Positions 32,114 to 42,241 are shown, counted from the first letter of the stretch. The stretch is 59,322 nucleotides of DNA from Bifidobacterium rousetti (GCF_008698235.1 NZ_PEBH01000013.1:1-59322); one strand, 5' to 3'. Program-made: numbers and translations. Notes: generated from the sequence alone by a model not told the origin.

Positions 32114-33777
32114 TGAAACTCAAACAGGCACGTCTCACCGCCATGCTCAAGGGCGCCGTCGCCTCCATCGGGGCGATGGCGCTCTATGCGATCTCGCTCG
32201 GCTGCTTCATCGCGCTGATGCTGCTCGTCATCTCGATGGAGGAGGGCGGCGAGAACCTGCCGTCGTCCGCGGTCGCCCTGACGCAGGCGGTCGTCCTGCT
32301 GAGTCAGGGGACCGGTTTCGTCCTCGGCTCGGTCAATCTGACCATCATGCCGCTGCTGCTGACGATCCTCCTGATCGCGCTCATCGCCCAGTGCGCACGC
32401 AAGGCCGGGGGAGGGGTCCCGAGCTGGGTCGCGGGCCTCGCCGTATGGGTCGTGCTCAACCTCATGTGCGCCAACGGCACCACCCTTGAACTCAACGATC
32501 CGCTGCCGGCCATCATCGGCAAGACCGCCCTCGTATGGACCATTGGCTTCCTCATCGGCGCGCTGCCCGGATCGGCGGTGGTCGAAGGCATCCGCGCAAC
32601 GTTGAACGAACGGGTCGACAGGCGGGTGCGCGACGCGGGCCTGCTCGTCGTCCTCACCATCCTTGTCATGTTCGCCGTGGCCACCGTCGCGGGACTCGTC
32701 GTCGTGATCACGTGGATCGTGCGCGACTGGCAGGGCATGGCGCTCCTGTTCGACATGGACGGCATGGAGAACGGCTCGAGGATCCTCACCACGATCGCCT
32801 CGTGCGCATGGCTGCCGAACCTCATGGTCTGGGGCTTTTCGTGGCTGCTCGGCGCCGGATTCCACATCGGCGAGCTCGGCGTGTTCACCCTGTGGGCGGG
32901 CCAGTCCGCCGGATTGCCGCCGCTGCCCGTCTTCGGCCTCATGCCCGAGGGCGTGGCCGACGACCGCATCCGGATCGCGCTGCAGTGCGTGGTCCCCGTC
33001 CTGTACGCGATCATCGCCCTGCTCGCCATGCTGCTGCCCGGTCCGTTGAAGGTCCGTCCGGTGTCCTTCGACGACGTCGACGGCGTCAAGCATCTGGTTT
33101 CCACGATGCTCACGCATCTGGGCGCGCTCGCCGTGGCGGCGCTGGCCACGCTCGGCCTGTGGGCGGGATGCTTCGCGCTGTCCGATGGCGCGCTCGGCAC
33201 GCAGCGGCTCGCCCATGTCGGCGTCGATCTCGTACCGTCCCTCGAGGCGGTCGGCCGATCGCTCGCCTTCGGACTGGCCGTCGCCTGGCTCGCCGTCGCC
33301 GTGGTGTTGGCGGCCGTCTACGGGATACACTGGATTGTCGGGCATCGCTCCGACCGTTCGCCGGATTCGGGACACACCGATCAGACGCCCGATGACGGCA
33401 AGGGAGAAAAGCCTGCAACGGCCGGCAAGGACTCGGGGCGGGCCGAATCCGCCGGCTCCGGGAAAACGGCTGAATCCGGTAAGCCCGGAATACTCGAGAG
33501 GATCGAGGGAGCCGTCAGGAACGGTGGGGGCACGCAGACCCGTGAGGAACGCGAGCCGCGTTCCGTGCGTTCCGTGCGGTCCGACGATCGCTCGGCCGGG
33601 GAGCGCCGCACGGCCCGAGTGGTCGAGGGCAAGGCGGGAAGCGCGCCGAAGGCCGGCCGGGTCGCGCGCTCGGCACGTTCCGGTTCCGGCAGACAACCGG
33701 CGCAACCCATGAAGCGTGAACAGAGCGAACAACCATCAAAGGAGGAACACGATGACAACAACCAATCGTCCGATTAA
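32113..33777 (+). CDS. DUF6350 / PerM-like integral membrane protein
   Basis: Membrane protein of 554 residues: about nine to ten hydrophobic segments over the first 410 residues, then a tail of about 145 residues rich in Asp, Lys, Ser and Pro, likely cytoplasmic and disordered. Assignment rests mainly on synteny. In mycobacteria and streptomycetes the order is sucC, sucD, a DUF6350 protein (PerM, implicated in cell division and stress survival in Mycobacterium tuberculosis), then purN and purH. The same slot here holds this gene, with purN absent. Start GTG 32113 overlaps sucD; its 3' end overlaps purH by 26 nt. Confidence 0.75.
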   Translation: MKLKQARLTAMLKGAVASIGAMALYAISLGCFIALMLLVISMEEGGENLPSSAVALTQAVVLLSQGTGFVLGSVNLTIMPLLLTILLIALIAQCARKAGGGVPSWVAGLAVWVVLNLMCANGTTLELNDPLPAIIGKTALVWTIGFLIGALPGSAVVEGIRATLNERVDRRVRDAGLLVVLTILVMFAVATVAGLVVVITWIVRDWQGMALLFDMDGMENGSRILTTIASCAWLPNLMVWGFSWLLGAGFHIGELGVFTLWAGQSAGLPPLPVFGLMPEGVADDRIRIALQCVVPVLYAIIALLAMLLPGPLKVRPVSFDDVDGVKHLVSTMLTHLGALAVAALATLGLWAGCFALSDGALGTQRLAHVGVDLVPSLEAVGRSLAFGLAVAWLAVAVVLAAVYGIHWIVGHRSDRSPDSGHTDQTPDDGKGEKPATAGKDSGRAESAGSGKTAESGKPGILERIEGAVRNGGGTQTREEREPRSVRSVRSDDRSAGERRTARVVEGKAGSAPKAGRVARSARSGSGRQPAQPMKREQSEQPSKEEHDDNNQSSD

Positions 33778-35383
33778 GAGGGCGCTGGTCTCCGTCTTCC
33801 ACAAAGAGGGGATCGAAGTGCTCGCCGAGGCCTTCATCAAGGCCGGCGTCGAGGTCGTATCCACCGGTTCGACCGCGAAGCGCCTGGCCGAGCTGGGCGT
33901 GCCCGTCACCGAGGTGAGCGAAGTCACCGGGTTCCCCGAGTGCCTCGACGGCCGAGTCAAGACCCTCGACCCGCACATCCACGCCGGCATCCTCGCCGAC
34001 ATGACCAACCCCGATCACGCCGCCCAGCTCGAGAAGTTCGGCATCAAGCCGTTCGATCTGGTCGTCGTCAACCTCTACCCGTTCGCCGACACCGTGCGCT
34101 CCGGCGCCGACGAGGCCGCCACCATCGAGAAGATCGACATCGGCGGCCCGTCCATGGTCCGCGGCGCCGCGAAGAACAGCGCCACGGTCGCCATCGTCAC
34201 CGATCCGGCCGACTACGCGCTGGTCGCCGAGCGCGTCTCCAACGGCGAGGGCTTCTCCCTCGAGGAGCGTCGCTGGCTGGCCGGCAAGGCGTTCGCCCAC
34301 ACCGCCGCCTACGACGCGACCATCAACGAATGGACCGCCAAGCACTGGCCGAAGCCGGCCACGATCGTCGAGACCGACCACGACGACGAGGACCAGCCGG
34401 TCAACGACGCCAAGTTCCCGGCCGCGTTCACCCGCACCTGGGACCGCGCGCACACGCTGCGCTACGGCGAGAACTCCCATCAGCAGGCCGCCCTGTACCT
34501 CGACCCGCTCGACCAGACCGGCTTCGCGCACGCCGAGCAGCTCGGCGGCAAGCCGATGAGCTACAACAACTACGTGGACGCCGACGCCGCATGGCGCGCC
34601 GTGTGGGACATGGCCCCATCCATCGCCGTCGCCGTCGTCAAGCACAACAACCCGTGCGGCCTCGCCATCGGCGCGACCGCCGCCGAGGCCCACAAGAAGG
34701 CCCACGCCTGCGACCCGGTGAGCGCGTACGGCGGCGTCATCGCCTGCAACACCACCGTCACCCTCGAAATGGCCGAAAGCGTGCGCCCGATCTTCACCGA
34801 GGTCATCGTCGCCCCCGCCTACGAGCCCGAGGCGCTGGAGCTGCTCCAGACCAAGAAGAAGAACCTGCGCATCCTCAAGGTGGCCGAGCCGCCGAAGGGC
34901 CACACCCAGTTCCGCCAGATCGACGGCGGCCTGCTTGTGCAGGACATGGACCTCATCAACGCCACCGGCGACGATCCGGACGCGTGGAAGCTCGTCTCCG
35001 GCGAGCCGGCCGACGAGGCCACCCTGAAGGACCTCGTGTTCGCGTGGCGCGCCATCCGCTGCGTCAAGTCCAACGCGATCCTGCTCGCGCACGATCAGGC
35101 CACGGTCGGCATCGGCATGGGCCAGGTCAACCGCGTCGACTCCTGCCACCTCGCGGTCGAGCGAGCCAACACGCTCGCCGACGGCGCCGACCGCGCCACC
35201 GGTTCGGTCGCCGCGTCCGACGCGTTCTTCCCGTTCGCCGACGGCGCCGAGACGCTGATGCAGGCCGGCGTCAAGGCCATCGTCCAGCCCGGCGGCTCCA
35301 TCCGCGACGGCGAGGTCATCGAAGCCGCTCAGAAGGCCGGCGTGACGATGTACCTGACCGGCACCCGTCACTTCTTCCACTGA
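33752..35383 (+). CDS. purH: Bifunctional AICAR transformylase/IMP cyclohydrolase
   Basis: Last two steps of de novo purine synthesis. The 543-residue protein has the N-terminal MGS-like cyclohydrolase domain (about 1-140, [33 protein letters not shown]) and the C-terminal transformylase with the catalytic [11 protein letters not shown] and [10 protein letters not shown]. The true start is ATG 33752, 6 nt after AAAGGAGG (33738-33745), inside the end of the upstream gene; an in-frame extension to 33716 is not needed. Confidence 0.95.
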   Translation: MTTTNRPIKRALVSVFHKEGIEVLAEAFIKAGVEVVSTGSTAKRLAELGVPVTEVSEVTGFPECLDGRVKTLDPHIHAGILADMTNPDHAAQLEKFGIKPFDLVVVNLYPFADTVRSGADEAATIEKIDIGGPSMVRGAAKNSATVAIVTDPADYALVAERVSNGEGFSLEERRWLAGKAFAHTAAYDATINEWTAKHWPKPATIVETDHDDEDQPVNDAKFPAAFTRTWDRAHTLRYGENSHQQAALYLDPLDQTGFAHAEQLGGKPMSYNNYVDADAAWRAVWDMAPSIAVAVVKHNNPCGLAIGATAAEAHKKAHACDPVSAYGGVIACNTTVTLEMAESVRPIFTEVIVAPAYEPEALELLQTKKKNLRILKVAEPPKGHTQFRQIDGGLLVQDMDLINATGDDPDAWKLVSGEPADEATLKDLVFAWRAIRCVKSNAILLAHDQATVGIGMGQVNRVDSCHLAVERANTLADGADRATGSVAASDAFFPFADGAETLMQAGVKAIVQPGGSIRDGEVIEAAQKAGVTMYLTGTRHFFH

Positions 35384-35413
35384 TCGAACAGCCGAACCGA
35401 TTCCCACTCGATT

Positions 35414-35704
35414 ATGAAGAATCATCCCTATGTCTCCGAGGACCACGAGGGCAAGCCGTGGTTCGAATGGTGCGTGGCCGTGGCCGTGGTCCTTTCCGGC
35501 GTGGTCGCGGTCCTCGGATACACGATGGCCGCCACGGTGCTGATCTCCGTGACGGCCATCGGTACCGGGCTGCTGCGCCTCATCATGCGCGAACGCAGCC
35601 CCTGGAAGGTGAGGTCAGTGGCGTTCGACGCCACTATCGGCATCTGCCTCGGACTGGGCCTGCTGGCCCTCTACTTCAGCGGATACCTCTCCTGGTTCGA
35701 CTGA
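35414..35704 (+). CDS. DUF3017 small membrane protein
   Basis: 96-residue protein with three hydrophobic segments (VAVAVVLSGVVAVLGYTM, LISVTAIGTGLLRL, TIGICLGLGLLALYF). It fits DUF3017, an actinobacterial family found near purine and folate genes. Function unknown. No clear ribosome-binding site precedes ATG 35414. The last 90 nt overlap the 3' end of the convergent aquaporin gene. Confidence 0.75.
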   Translation: MKNHPYVSEDHEGKPWFEWCVAVAVVLSGVVAVLGYTMAATVLISVTAIGTGLLRLIMRERSPWKVRSVAFDATIGICLGLGLLALYFSGYLSWFD

Positions 35705-36610
35705 TCCGGCGACGGTAGCCGCGGACGCAGACGTTTCGGACGCGGACGCGGACGCATCGGACTCGGACCCTTCGACGGCCGTCGTCTCCCCAGCGGAGGC
35801 GGCGGCCTCGTCGTATCCGTCCAGCTGCTTCGGATCATCGCCCTTGGACTTCGGCGCGTGGACCATCTGCAGGACGATCATCGCCAGCGCGACCAGCGCC
35901 GCGGCGAGGACCGGGCAGATCCAGAACACCCACAGCTGGCTCAGCGGCTCGACCTGCAGACCCTGGTTCTGGGCGATCATCGCGATGCCGGTGGAGCGGG
36001 CCGGGTTCAGGGCGGCGCCGGTCACCGGGAACGTGACCGCCGCGGCGAGCGCGTAGGCCACGCCGGTCGACGCGGCGTAGCGCCTCGTGCCGTAGGTGGC
36101 CATCGCCGTGCCGACGATGACGAGCCCGGCGACGATCTCGACGGCGATCGCCTGCGTGATGGAGAGGCTGAGACCGTACTGGTTGAGGGTCGTGTAGGCG
36201 ACGGAACCCTTGTCGAAGCCGTTGACGGCGGTCGTCAGCCACTGCGAGAGCGTCACGGTGCTGGAGGTGGGCAGCAGGAAGCGCAGCAGCAGGGCGGCCA
36301 GCGCGGCGCCGAGCGTCTGGAAGACGATGTAGAGGACGCCGTCCACGAGCTTCGTCCTGCCGGTGAGCATGGCCGCCACGGTCACCGCCGGATTGAAGTG
36401 GCCGCCCGAGACCCATCCGAGCGCGTACACGGCGGCGGCGTAGGCGGCACCCGTGCCGAGCGCGATGTAGGCGAGGTTGGCGCTGATGACGATCGAGCCG
36501 AATGTGCCGAACATGTAGACGGCGAAGCAGATCAGGAAGGTGCCGACCAGTTCGGCCCCCACCCGAATCGGCCACGGCTGTTCCTTCGTAACGTTGTCCT
36601 GTGATGTCAT
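35615..36610 (-). CDS. Aquaporin / glycerol facilitator family (MIP) channel
   Basis: Membrane channel for water or small solutes. Both half-helix signatures are present: HFNPAVT (first NPA) and LNPARS (second NPA). Six hydrophobic segments lie within the first 250 residues. A C-terminal extension of about 80 residues is Ser/Ala/Glu rich and likely disordered; part of it is encoded antisense to DUF3017. Start at 36610 has GAAGGATT just upstream. Selectivity (aquaporin versus glycerol facilitator) cannot be fixed without the aromatic/arginine filter in an alignment. It is transcribed away from rluB. Confidence 0.9.
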   Translation of the reverse strand: MTSQDNVTKEQPWPIRVGAELVGTFLICFAVYMFGTFGSIVISANLAYIALGTGAAYAAAVYALGWVSGGHFNPAVTVAAMLTGRTKLVDGVLYIVFQTLGAALAALLLRFLLPTSSTVTLSQWLTTAVNGFDKGSVAYTTLNQYGLSLSITQAIAVEIVAGLVIVGTAMATYGTRRYAASTGVAYALAAAVTFPVTGAALNPARSTGIAMIAQNQGLQVEPLSQLWVFWICPVLAAALVALAMIVLQMVHAPKSKGDDPKQLDGYDEAAASAGETTAVEGSESDASASASETSASAATVAGSVEPGEVSAEVEGQQAQSEADADSGVERH

Positions 36611-36801
36611 ATCAATCCTTCAATCATGCGATATGCGATACTGCCTGTCCCTGCCGGGGCCCCGCCCCGAGGACGATGTCAGTCTAGCAGTGCGGACCGG
36701 CAGCGCGGACCGGCAGTGCGGCGGGTCGGAGGCCGGGCAAGGACCGGGGGTCACGATACACTATCAAGGTTGGAAATACCCTAGGCCACGTTGGGAGAAC
36801 G

Positions 36802-37575
36802 ATGCCAAACGCATATTCCCGCGCCAGAAAGGCGCATGAAGACAATCAGGAAGGCATTCGCCTTCAGAAGCTGCTCGCTCAGGCCGGATTCGGTTCCCGC
36901 CGCAAGTGCGAGCTCATGATCACCGAAGGCCGTGTCGAGGTGGACGGGGAACTCGTCACCGAACTCGGCACCCGCGTCGATCCCGAGCACCAGCAGATCC
37001 GCGTCGACGGATCCCGTGTGCGCATCAGCAACGACCACGTCACCCTCGCGCTCAACAAGCCCAGGCGAGTCCTGTCCGCCATGGAGGACCCGAAGGGCCG
37101 CTACACGCTGCGCGACATCGTCGGCGACAAGTACGAGCGCATCTTCCACATGGGCCGTCTGGACTACGATTCGGAAGGCCTCATCCTCATGACGAACGAC
37201 GGCGAACTGAGCCAGCACGTCATGCACCCCAAGTACGAGGTCGAGAAGACCTACATCGCCACGATCGAGGGCAAGATCTCCGGCACCGTGTGCCGCCGAC
37301 TCGTCACCACCGGCGTCCAGTTGGACGACGGCTGGATCAAGCTCGACCACTGCGCGATCATCGACTCGAACCGTGACGCCACGATCGTCAAGGTCGTGCT
37401 CCACTCCGGCAAGAACCGCATCGTGCGCCGCATCTTCGGCTCGATCGGCTTCCCGGTCAAGCGCCTCGTGCGCACCCAGATCGGCCCGATCAAGCTCGGC
37501 GAGCTCAAGTCCGGCTCCTACCGCGTGCTGAGCCAGGCCGAGGTGCGATCCCTGTCCAAGGAGGTCGGCCTGTGA
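36802..37575 (+). CDS. rluB: 23S rRNA pseudouridine synthase RluB-type
   Basis: Converts a uridine of 23S rRNA (position 2605 region in E. coli) to pseudouridine. The 257-residue protein has an N-terminal S4 RNA-binding domain ([21 protein letters not shown]) and the RsuA/RluB catalytic domain with the nucleophile Asp in [12 protein letters not shown] and the [13 protein letters not shown] motif. The gene lies directly before cmk-der, overlapping it by 4 nt. This rluB-cmk-der order is a common Gram-positive and actinobacterial arrangement. Confidence 0.92.
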   Translation: MPNAYSRARKAHEDNQEGIRLQKLLAQAGFGSRRKCELMITEGRVEVDGELVTELGTRVDPEHQQIRVDGSRVRISNDHVTLALNKPRRVLSAMEDPKGRYTLRDIVGDKYERIFHMGRLDYDSEGLILMTNDGELSQHVMHPKYEVEKTYIATIEGKISGTVCRRLVTTGVQLDDGWIKLDHCAIIDSNRDATIVKVVLHSGKNRIVRRIFGSIGFPVKRLVRTQIGPIKLGELKSGSYRVLSQAEVRSLSKEVGL

Positions 37576-39707
37576 TCCGTGTCGCCATCGACGGGCCCGC
37601 CGGCGTCGGCAAATCCTCGACGTCGAAGGCGCTGGCCAAGTACTACGGCTTCGCCTACCTCGACACGGGCGCCATGTACCGCGCCTGCGCGTGGTGGTGC
37701 CTCAAGCAGGGCATCGACCTCGACGCTGACGAGGTCGACGAGCGCGTCGTCACCGAGGCCGTCGGCGAGTTCTTCACCGGCGACCACTTCGACATCTCCG
37801 TCGACCCGGACCGGCCGGGCGTCACCGCCGACGGCGAGGACATCTCCGAGGCGATCCGCTCGTCCGAGGTCTCCACGCACGTCTCCAAGGTGTCGGGCGT
37901 CATCCCGGTGCGCAACGTGCTGATCGCCGCCCAGCGCGCCTACATCGCGCGCGAGGCGTCCGCGGACTCCTTCTCCGGCGGCCTCGGCGTCGTCGTCGAG
38001 GGCCGTGACATCACCACCGTCGTCGCCCCGGACGCCGAGGTGCGCGTGCTGATGACCGCCCGCGAGGAGGTCCGTCAGGCCCGTCGCACCGGTCAGGCGG
38101 TCGGCGCCGCCGGCGTGGGAGCGGAGGACGTCGCCGCACGTGACCGCATCGACTCGAAGACCACGAGCTTCCTTAAGGCCGCGGACGGCGTCGTCACCCT
38201 CGACAACTCGGACCTGACCTTCGAGCAGACCCTCGACGCGCTCGTCAAGCTCGTCGACGAGGCCATCGAGGAGCAGGAGTACGAGCAGTACGCCGCCAAC
38301 CTCGAGGGCTACGACCTCGACGAGGGCGATGAGGCGCTGATCGGCCGCGACGGCGTCGCATCCGGCTCCGGTGAGGAGTCCGGCCCGAAGCAGGTCGGCG
38401 TGCTCGCCATCGTGGGCCGTCCGAACGTCGGCAAGTCGTCGCTCGTCAACCGCATCCTCGGCAAGCGCGTCGCCGTCGTCGAGGACACGCCCGGCGTCAC
38501 CCGCGACCGCGTCAGCTACGACGCCGAATGGGCCGGCACCGACTTCAAGCTCGTCGACACCGGCGGCTGGGAGGTCGACGTCGAGGGCATCGATTCCGCC
38601 ATCGCCTCGCAGGCCGAGGTCGCCGTGAACCTCGCCGACGCCGTCGTGCTCGTCGTCGACGGGCAGGTCGGACTGACGGACACGGACGAGCGCATCGTCA
38701 GGATGCTGCGCGCATCCGGCAAGCCCGTCACGCTCGCCGTCAACAAGATCGACGACCGTGAAAGCGAATACCTCGCCGCCGAGTTCTGGAAGCTCGGTCT
38801 GGGCGAGCCGCATTCGATCTCCGCCATGCATGGGCGGGGAGTGGGCGATCTGCTTGACGAGGCGCTCGACAGCCTCAGGAAGGCGCAGAAGACCTCCGGG
38901 TTCCTCACGCCCTACGGCCTGCGCCGCGTGGCGCTTGTGGGCCGTCCGAACGTCGGCAAGTCGTCGCTGCTCAACCAGCTCGCGCACGAGGAGCGCGCGG
39001 TCGTCAACGATCTGGCCGGCACCACGCGCGACCCGGTCGACGAGGTCATCGACATCGACGGCGAGGACTGGCTGTTCATCGACACGGCCGGCATCAAGCG
39101 CCGCCAGCACAGGCTCAAGGGAGCCGAATACTACTCGTCCCTGCGCACGCAGGCCGCCATCGAACGCTCCGAGCTCGCGCTCGTCCTGTTCGACGCCTCC
39201 GTGCCGGTCTCCGATCAGGATCTGAAGGTGATGAGCTCCGCCGTGGACGCGGGCCGTGCCATCGTGCTCGTGTTCAACAAGTGGGACAAGATGGACGACT
39301 TCGACCGTCAGCGTCTGGAGCGTCTGTGGGCCACCGAGTTCGAGCGTGTCACCTGGGCGCAGCGCGTGAACCTGTCCGCCAAGACCGGCTGGCATACCAA
39401 CCGTCTGGCCAAGGCGATGCGTGAGGCGCTCGAGTCGTGGGACAAGCGCATCCCCACAGGCAAGCTCAACGCCTTCCTCGGTCAGCTGCAGTCCGCCCAC
39501 CCGCACCCGCTGCGCGGTGGCAAGCAGCCGCGCATCCTGTTCGCCACGCAGGCCTCGACTCGTCCGCCGCGTTTCGTGATCTTCGCCACCGGCTTCCTCG
39601 AGCACGGCTACCGCCGCTACATCGAGCGTTCGCTGCGCGAGGAGTTCGGTTTCGAGGGCACGCCGATCCAGATCTCAGTGAACATCCGCGAAAAGAAGCG
39701 CAAGTAG
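37572..39707 (+). CDS. cmk-der: Fused CMP kinase - GTPase Der
   Basis: 711-residue two-enzyme fusion. Residues 1 to about 235 are cytidylate kinase ([19 protein letters not shown]-loop, [23 protein letters not shown]), which makes CDP/dCDP. A short acidic linker follows. From about 275 is Der, the tandem GTPase of 50S ribosome assembly: G1 GRPNVGKSS near 282 and again near 458, G3 DTGGW and DTAGI, G4 NKID and NKWD, and the KH-like C-terminal domain. Starts at GTG 37572, overlapping rluB. Such fusions are characteristic of bifidobacteria and close relatives. Confidence 0.95.
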   Translation: MIRVAIDGPAGVGKSSTSKALAKYYGFAYLDTGAMYRACAWWCLKQGIDLDADEVDERVVTEAVGEFFTGDHFDISVDPDRPGVTADGEDISEAIRSSEVSTHVSKVSGVIPVRNVLIAAQRAYIAREASADSFSGGLGVVVEGRDITTVVAPDAEVRVLMTAREEVRQARRTGQAVGAAGVGAEDVAARDRIDSKTTSFLKAADGVVTLDNSDLTFEQTLDALVKLVDEAIEEQEYEQYAANLEGYDLDEGDEALIGRDGVASGSGEESGPKQVGVLAIVGRPNVGKSSLVNRILGKRVAVVEDTPGVTRDRVSYDAEWAGTDFKLVDTGGWEVDVEGIDSAIASQAEVAVNLADAVVLVVDGQVGLTDTDERIVRMLRASGKPVTLAVNKIDDRESEYLAAEFWKLGLGEPHSISAMHGRGVGDLLDEALDSLRKAQKTSGFLTPYGLRRVALVGRPNVGKSSLLNQLAHEERAVVNDLAGTTRDPVDEVIDIDGEDWLFIDTAGIKRRQHRLKGAEYYSSLRTQAAIERSELALVLFDASVPVSDQDLKVMSSAVDAGRAIVLVFNKWDKMDDFDRQRLERLWATEFERVTWAQRVNLSAKTGWHTNRLAKAMREALESWDKRIPTGKLNAFLGQLQSAHPHPLRGGKQPRILFATQASTRPPRFVIFATGFLEHGYRRYIERSLREEFGFEGTPIQISVNIREKKRK

Positions 39708-39734
39708 CGCAAGTCGCTCCATATAGCGGAAGCA

Positions 39735-39774
39735 GCGCGAGTAGCGCGCGAGTAGCGCGAGTAGCGCGCGAGTA
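39735..39774 (+). repeat. Two tandem copies of a 20-bp repeat
   Basis: A 20-bp unit beginning GCGCGAGTAGC occupies 39735-39754 and again 39755-39774 exactly. Each unit itself contains two GCGAGTA words. It lies between cmk-der and the hairpin repeats; the spacer 39708-40039 contains no gene. Confidence 0.75.
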
Positions 39775-39793
39775 GCGGGTCCATCTCGCTGTG

Positions 39794-39847
39794 TCAGTGC
39801 AACAATTTCCGGAAATCTCCCTTGGTTTCCCGAGATTGTTGCACTGA
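39794..39847. repeat. 54-nt hairpin repeat, unit 1
   Basis: Starts TCAGTGCAACAA and ends TTGTTGCACTGA. The arms are 22 nt long with only a few mismatches, enclosing a 10-nt loop. First of five related units; exactly 7 nt separate it from unit 2, giving a 61-nt period. Confidence 0.9.
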
Positions 39848-39854
39848 CTTCGTC

Positions 39855-39908
39855 TCAGCGCAACAATCTCCGGAGCATAGGGGTGATTTCCGGAAATTGT
39901 TGCACTGA
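39855..39908. repeat. 54-nt hairpin repeat, unit 2
   Basis: Starts TCAGCGCAACAA and ends TTGTTGCACTGA. The single C-A mismatch near the tip of the outer arm is the exception among the units. It is followed by a 7-nt spacer and unit 3. Confidence 0.9.
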
Positions 39909-39915
39909 CGCTGAC

Positions 39916-39989
39916 TCAGCGCGACAATTTCGGGAGCTCAAGGCTGCTTTCGGGAGCTCAAGGCTGCTTTCGGGAGATTGTTGCGCTGA
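39916..39989. repeat. Hairpin repeat, unit 3, expanded by an internal duplication
   Basis: Starts TCAGCGCGACAA and ends TTGTTGCGCTGA. It is 74 nt because a 20-nt block (39931-39950) is duplicated exactly at 39951-39970; without that it is the standard 54 nt. The arm changes T-to-C and A-to-G relative to unit 1 are compensatory. Confidence 0.9.
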
Positions 39990-40039
39990 AAAGAACGACT
40001 TCTGATTTCATATAGCGCTATCCATAGCTATCCATGGCA

Positions 40040-40678
40040 CTATCCCCGATGGCTCCCGACGATCTCATCGTAGAGACGCGCCAATCGGTCATCGCGCACC
40101 GGTTTCGCCAGCTCGCACTCCCATACCGTGATGACCCGCCAACCATCCCGTTCCAGCGCGGTTTTTTGCGCGACGTCGCGTTCGTGATTGCGCAGGAGCT
40201 TCGCGGTCCAGAACTCCACGTTCGACTTCGGCATCGAGTATTTCGGGCATCCCTCGTGCATGTGCCAGAAGCACCCGTTGACGAACACGATCGTATGGTA
40301 CTTCGGCAGCACCACGTCCGGATGACCGGGGTAGCGCCTGTCGTTCTTGCGGAACCGCAGCCCCCGGCGGAACAGATAGCTGCGCACCATCACCTCGATC
40401 GACGTGTCCTTGCCCCGGATGTGCGACATCGTGTACGACCGCGTCCCCCGCGCGTATTTCTCCGTCGTTGACTTTGTTGAAGACCTTGCCGGCGTCTTTG
40501 TTGGGGTCTTTGTCAAGGTCTTTGTTGGAGTTTTTGTTGGTCCCTTCATCGAGGTCTCTGTTGAGGTCTTTATCGGGATCTCTGTTCTCGTTTCCGTCCT
40601 CGTCTTCTTCCGAGTCTGTCCCGTTTCCGGTGTCCCGTTGTTCCTGCGCGCGGCGGTTTGCGGTGTTTCGTGGGTCAT
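40040..40678 (-). CDS. vsr: Very short patch repair endonuclease (Vsr), orphan, with odd N-terminus
   Basis: Vsr nicks beside T:G mismatches that arise from deamination of 5-methylcytosine. The core from about EKYARGTRSYTMSHIRGKDTS matches the family: HPDVVLPKYHTIVFVNGCFWHMHEGC holds the catalytic Asp and zinc ligands, then EFWTAKLLRNHERD and GWRVITVWECEL. The N-terminus is uncertain. From ATG 40678 the protein has about 80 extra residues, including a Lys-Thr-Pro repeat (KTPTKTLTKTPTKT) encoded by repeated AACAAAGAC words. Starts at 40693, 40549 or 40429 are possible. No cytosine methyltransferase gene is near. An IS lies just upstream and probably separates it from its promoter. Confidence 0.8.
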   Translation of the reverse strand: MTHETPQTAARRNNGTPETGQTRKKTRTETRTEIPIKTSTETSMKGPTKTPTKTLTKTPTKTPARSSTKSTTEKYARGTRSYTMSHIRGKDTSIEVMVRSYLFRRGLRFRKNDRRYPGHPDVVLPKYHTIVFVNGCFWHMHEGCPKYSMPKSNVEFWTAKLLRNHERDVAQKTALERDGWRVITVWECELAKPVRDDRLARLYDEIVGSHRG

Positions 40679-40707
40679 GTGCCCAAGTGTCATGTGCCCA
40701 AAGGTAC

Positions 40708-42215
40708 TGTATTGTCTCGGGGCATGGTTGACGTATGTCTCGGGGGATGGTTGACGGTATGTCTCGGGGCATGGTTTACGCATGTCCTGGGGCATGGTTG
40801 ACGTTCGGCAGCGGTCGGCGGCGCTGGTATTCCCGGGTGGTGTCGAGCGTCTGGTCGACGAGGATCTCGCCGGTGTCCGGGTCGATGGCGGTGATCACGC
40901 CGTGGACCACCTCCAGTTCCACGACCTTGCCCGCGTTCTCCTTGCCGATGTTGACGGTGCGGCGGCGGCCGGCGGCGCTCAGCGCGACGCAGCCGCGCCC
41001 GTCGGCCCTGCGGCGGACGGGCGGGACGGTCACATCGACGGCTGTCGGAGGTTCGCGCTTCGCCCGGAGCCGTTCCTCCTCGTCGCGTCTGGCCTGTTCG
41101 CGGGCGGCGATCTCGGGGTCGGGGCCGGCCTTGCCCTTGGCCTCGTACGCCTCTCTGGGCGTATGCCGGTCGAGGGCGCGGTGGGGGCGTTCCTCGTTGT
41201 ACTCGCGGCGGAACTCGTCCAGCTGGCGGTTGAGTTCGTCGAGGTCCCGGGCCAGGGGCCGGGCCGCGAGCCATTGCTTGAGGGTGCGGTGCCAGCGTTC
41301 GATCTTGCCCTGGGTCTGGGGATGGTAGGGGCTGCCGTTCTTCTGGCGCACGCCCATCAGCGCGAGCGTGCGCTCGAACGGGCCGGGCTCGGCCGAGTGC
41401 AGGCGGGTCGTGTACACGGTGCCGTTGTCGGTGAGCGTGGACGCGGGGATCCCGTACCGGGAGCACGCCTGGCGGAACGACTCCTCGATGGTCTTCATGG
41501 TGACCGTCGCGTACGCGCGCGAGTACAGGAGGAACCTCGAGTGGTCGTCGAGCCAGGAGACGACGAGCGCGTCCAGACCGCCGGCGATCGGCCAGTGGGT
41601 GAAGTCCGACTGCCACGTCTCGTTGGGCAGGTCGGCCTCGAACCTCGCGTACGAGGATCTGGGCCGTTTCCTCGGCTCGGGGCGCACCAGGCCCGCCTCC
41701 CTGAGGATCCGGTGGATCGTGGAGTTCGCCGGGGGCCTGACGCCCTCCCGCTCGAGTCTGGCGGCGATGGACTCCGGCCCCGAGTCCAGACCGGCGGCGT
41801 CCAGCTCGCGCCGGAGCGCCACGATCCGCTCCCTGGTCTCCTTCCCGGTCCTGTTCGCGATGCGGCGCGCGCGACGGGAACGCGGCAGGAGACCTTTCTC
41901 GCCCTCCCGCCCGTGCCTGCGTTTCAGCTCGCTCGCCCACTGCCTGGTGACGCCGTGACGGCGGGCGGCCTCGGAGACCGGCATGCCGGCGAGGATCGCG
42001 TTGACGATGGCCTTGTTGCGCAGGAACTCGCTACGGGCCGCGGGACCATCATCACTGGAATGTGCTGGTGTCTGCTGTTGTGATTGTGCATCCATACACC
42101 AATCAACCGGCACCAACCTGTCAACCATGCCCCAGGACACCCCGTCAACCATGCCCCAGGACACCCCGTCAACCATGCCCCGAGACATACGTCAACTATC
42201 CGCTCGAACTAGACA
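40708..42215. mobile_element. IS481-family insertion sequence, complete, 1,508 bp
   Basis: The element begins TGT and ends ACA. It is flanked on both sides by the identical 16-bp sequence ATGTGCCCAAAGGTAC (40692-40707 and 42216-42231), read as the target-site duplication. Both ends carry inverted clusters of a roughly 24-bp unit built on GTTGACG and CATGCCCC/GGGGCATG words: about four units at 40715-40806 and three to four at 42115-42205. These are probable multiple transposase-binding sites. One DDE transposase gene fills the inside. Confidence 0.85.
40776..42095 (-). CDS. IS481-family DDE transposase
   Basis: 439-residue transposase. The N-terminal HTH region (AIVNAILAGMPVSEAARRHGVTRQW) is followed by a second HTH (ANSTIHRILREAGL) and the rve integrase core. 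The catalytic triad is Asp in WQSDFTHW, Asp in LTDNGTVY and Glu in QGKIERWHR. A basic C-terminal domain carries VNIGKENAGK. ATG 42095 (MDAQSQQQ) was chosen; the open frame continues 31 codons further into the terminal repeats, reading a periodic MVDGVSWG peptide that is surely not translated. No ribosome-binding site is obvious. All catalytic residues are intact, so the element may be active. Confidence 0.92.
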   Translation of the reverse strand: MDAQSQQQTPAHSSDDGPAARSEFLRNKAIVNAILAGMPVSEAARRHGVTRQWASELKRRHGREGEKGLLPRSRRARRIANRTGKETRERIVALRRELDAAGLDSGPESIAARLEREGVRPPANSTIHRILREAGLVRPEPRKRPRSSYARFEADLPNETWQSDFTHWPIAGGLDALVVSWLDDHSRFLLYSRAYATVTMKTIEESFRQACSRYGIPASTLTDNGTVYTTRLHSAEPGPFERTLALMGVRQKNGSPYHPQTQGKIERWHRTLKQWLAARPLARDLDELNRQLDEFRREYNEERPHRALDRHTPREAYEAKGKAGPDPEIAAREQARRDEEERLRAKREPPTAVDVTVPPVRRRADGRGCVALSAAGRRRTVNIGKENAGKVVELEVVHGVITAIDPDTGEILVDQTLDTTREYQRRRPLPNVNHAPGHA

Positions 42216-42241
42216 ATGTGCCCAAAGGTACCTCAGCCATC

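Noticed and set aside
39794..39989. CRISPR array
   Set aside because: The units are 54-nt hairpins separated by only 7 nt; there are no 25-40-nt unique spacers and no cas genes.
40782..42083. 433-codon open frame on the plus strand across the IS
   Set aside because: Antisense of the transposase; the DDE motifs on the other strand show which frame is real.
42096..42188. 31-residue N-terminal extension of the transposase
   Set aside because: It only reads the IS end repeats and gives a periodic peptide.
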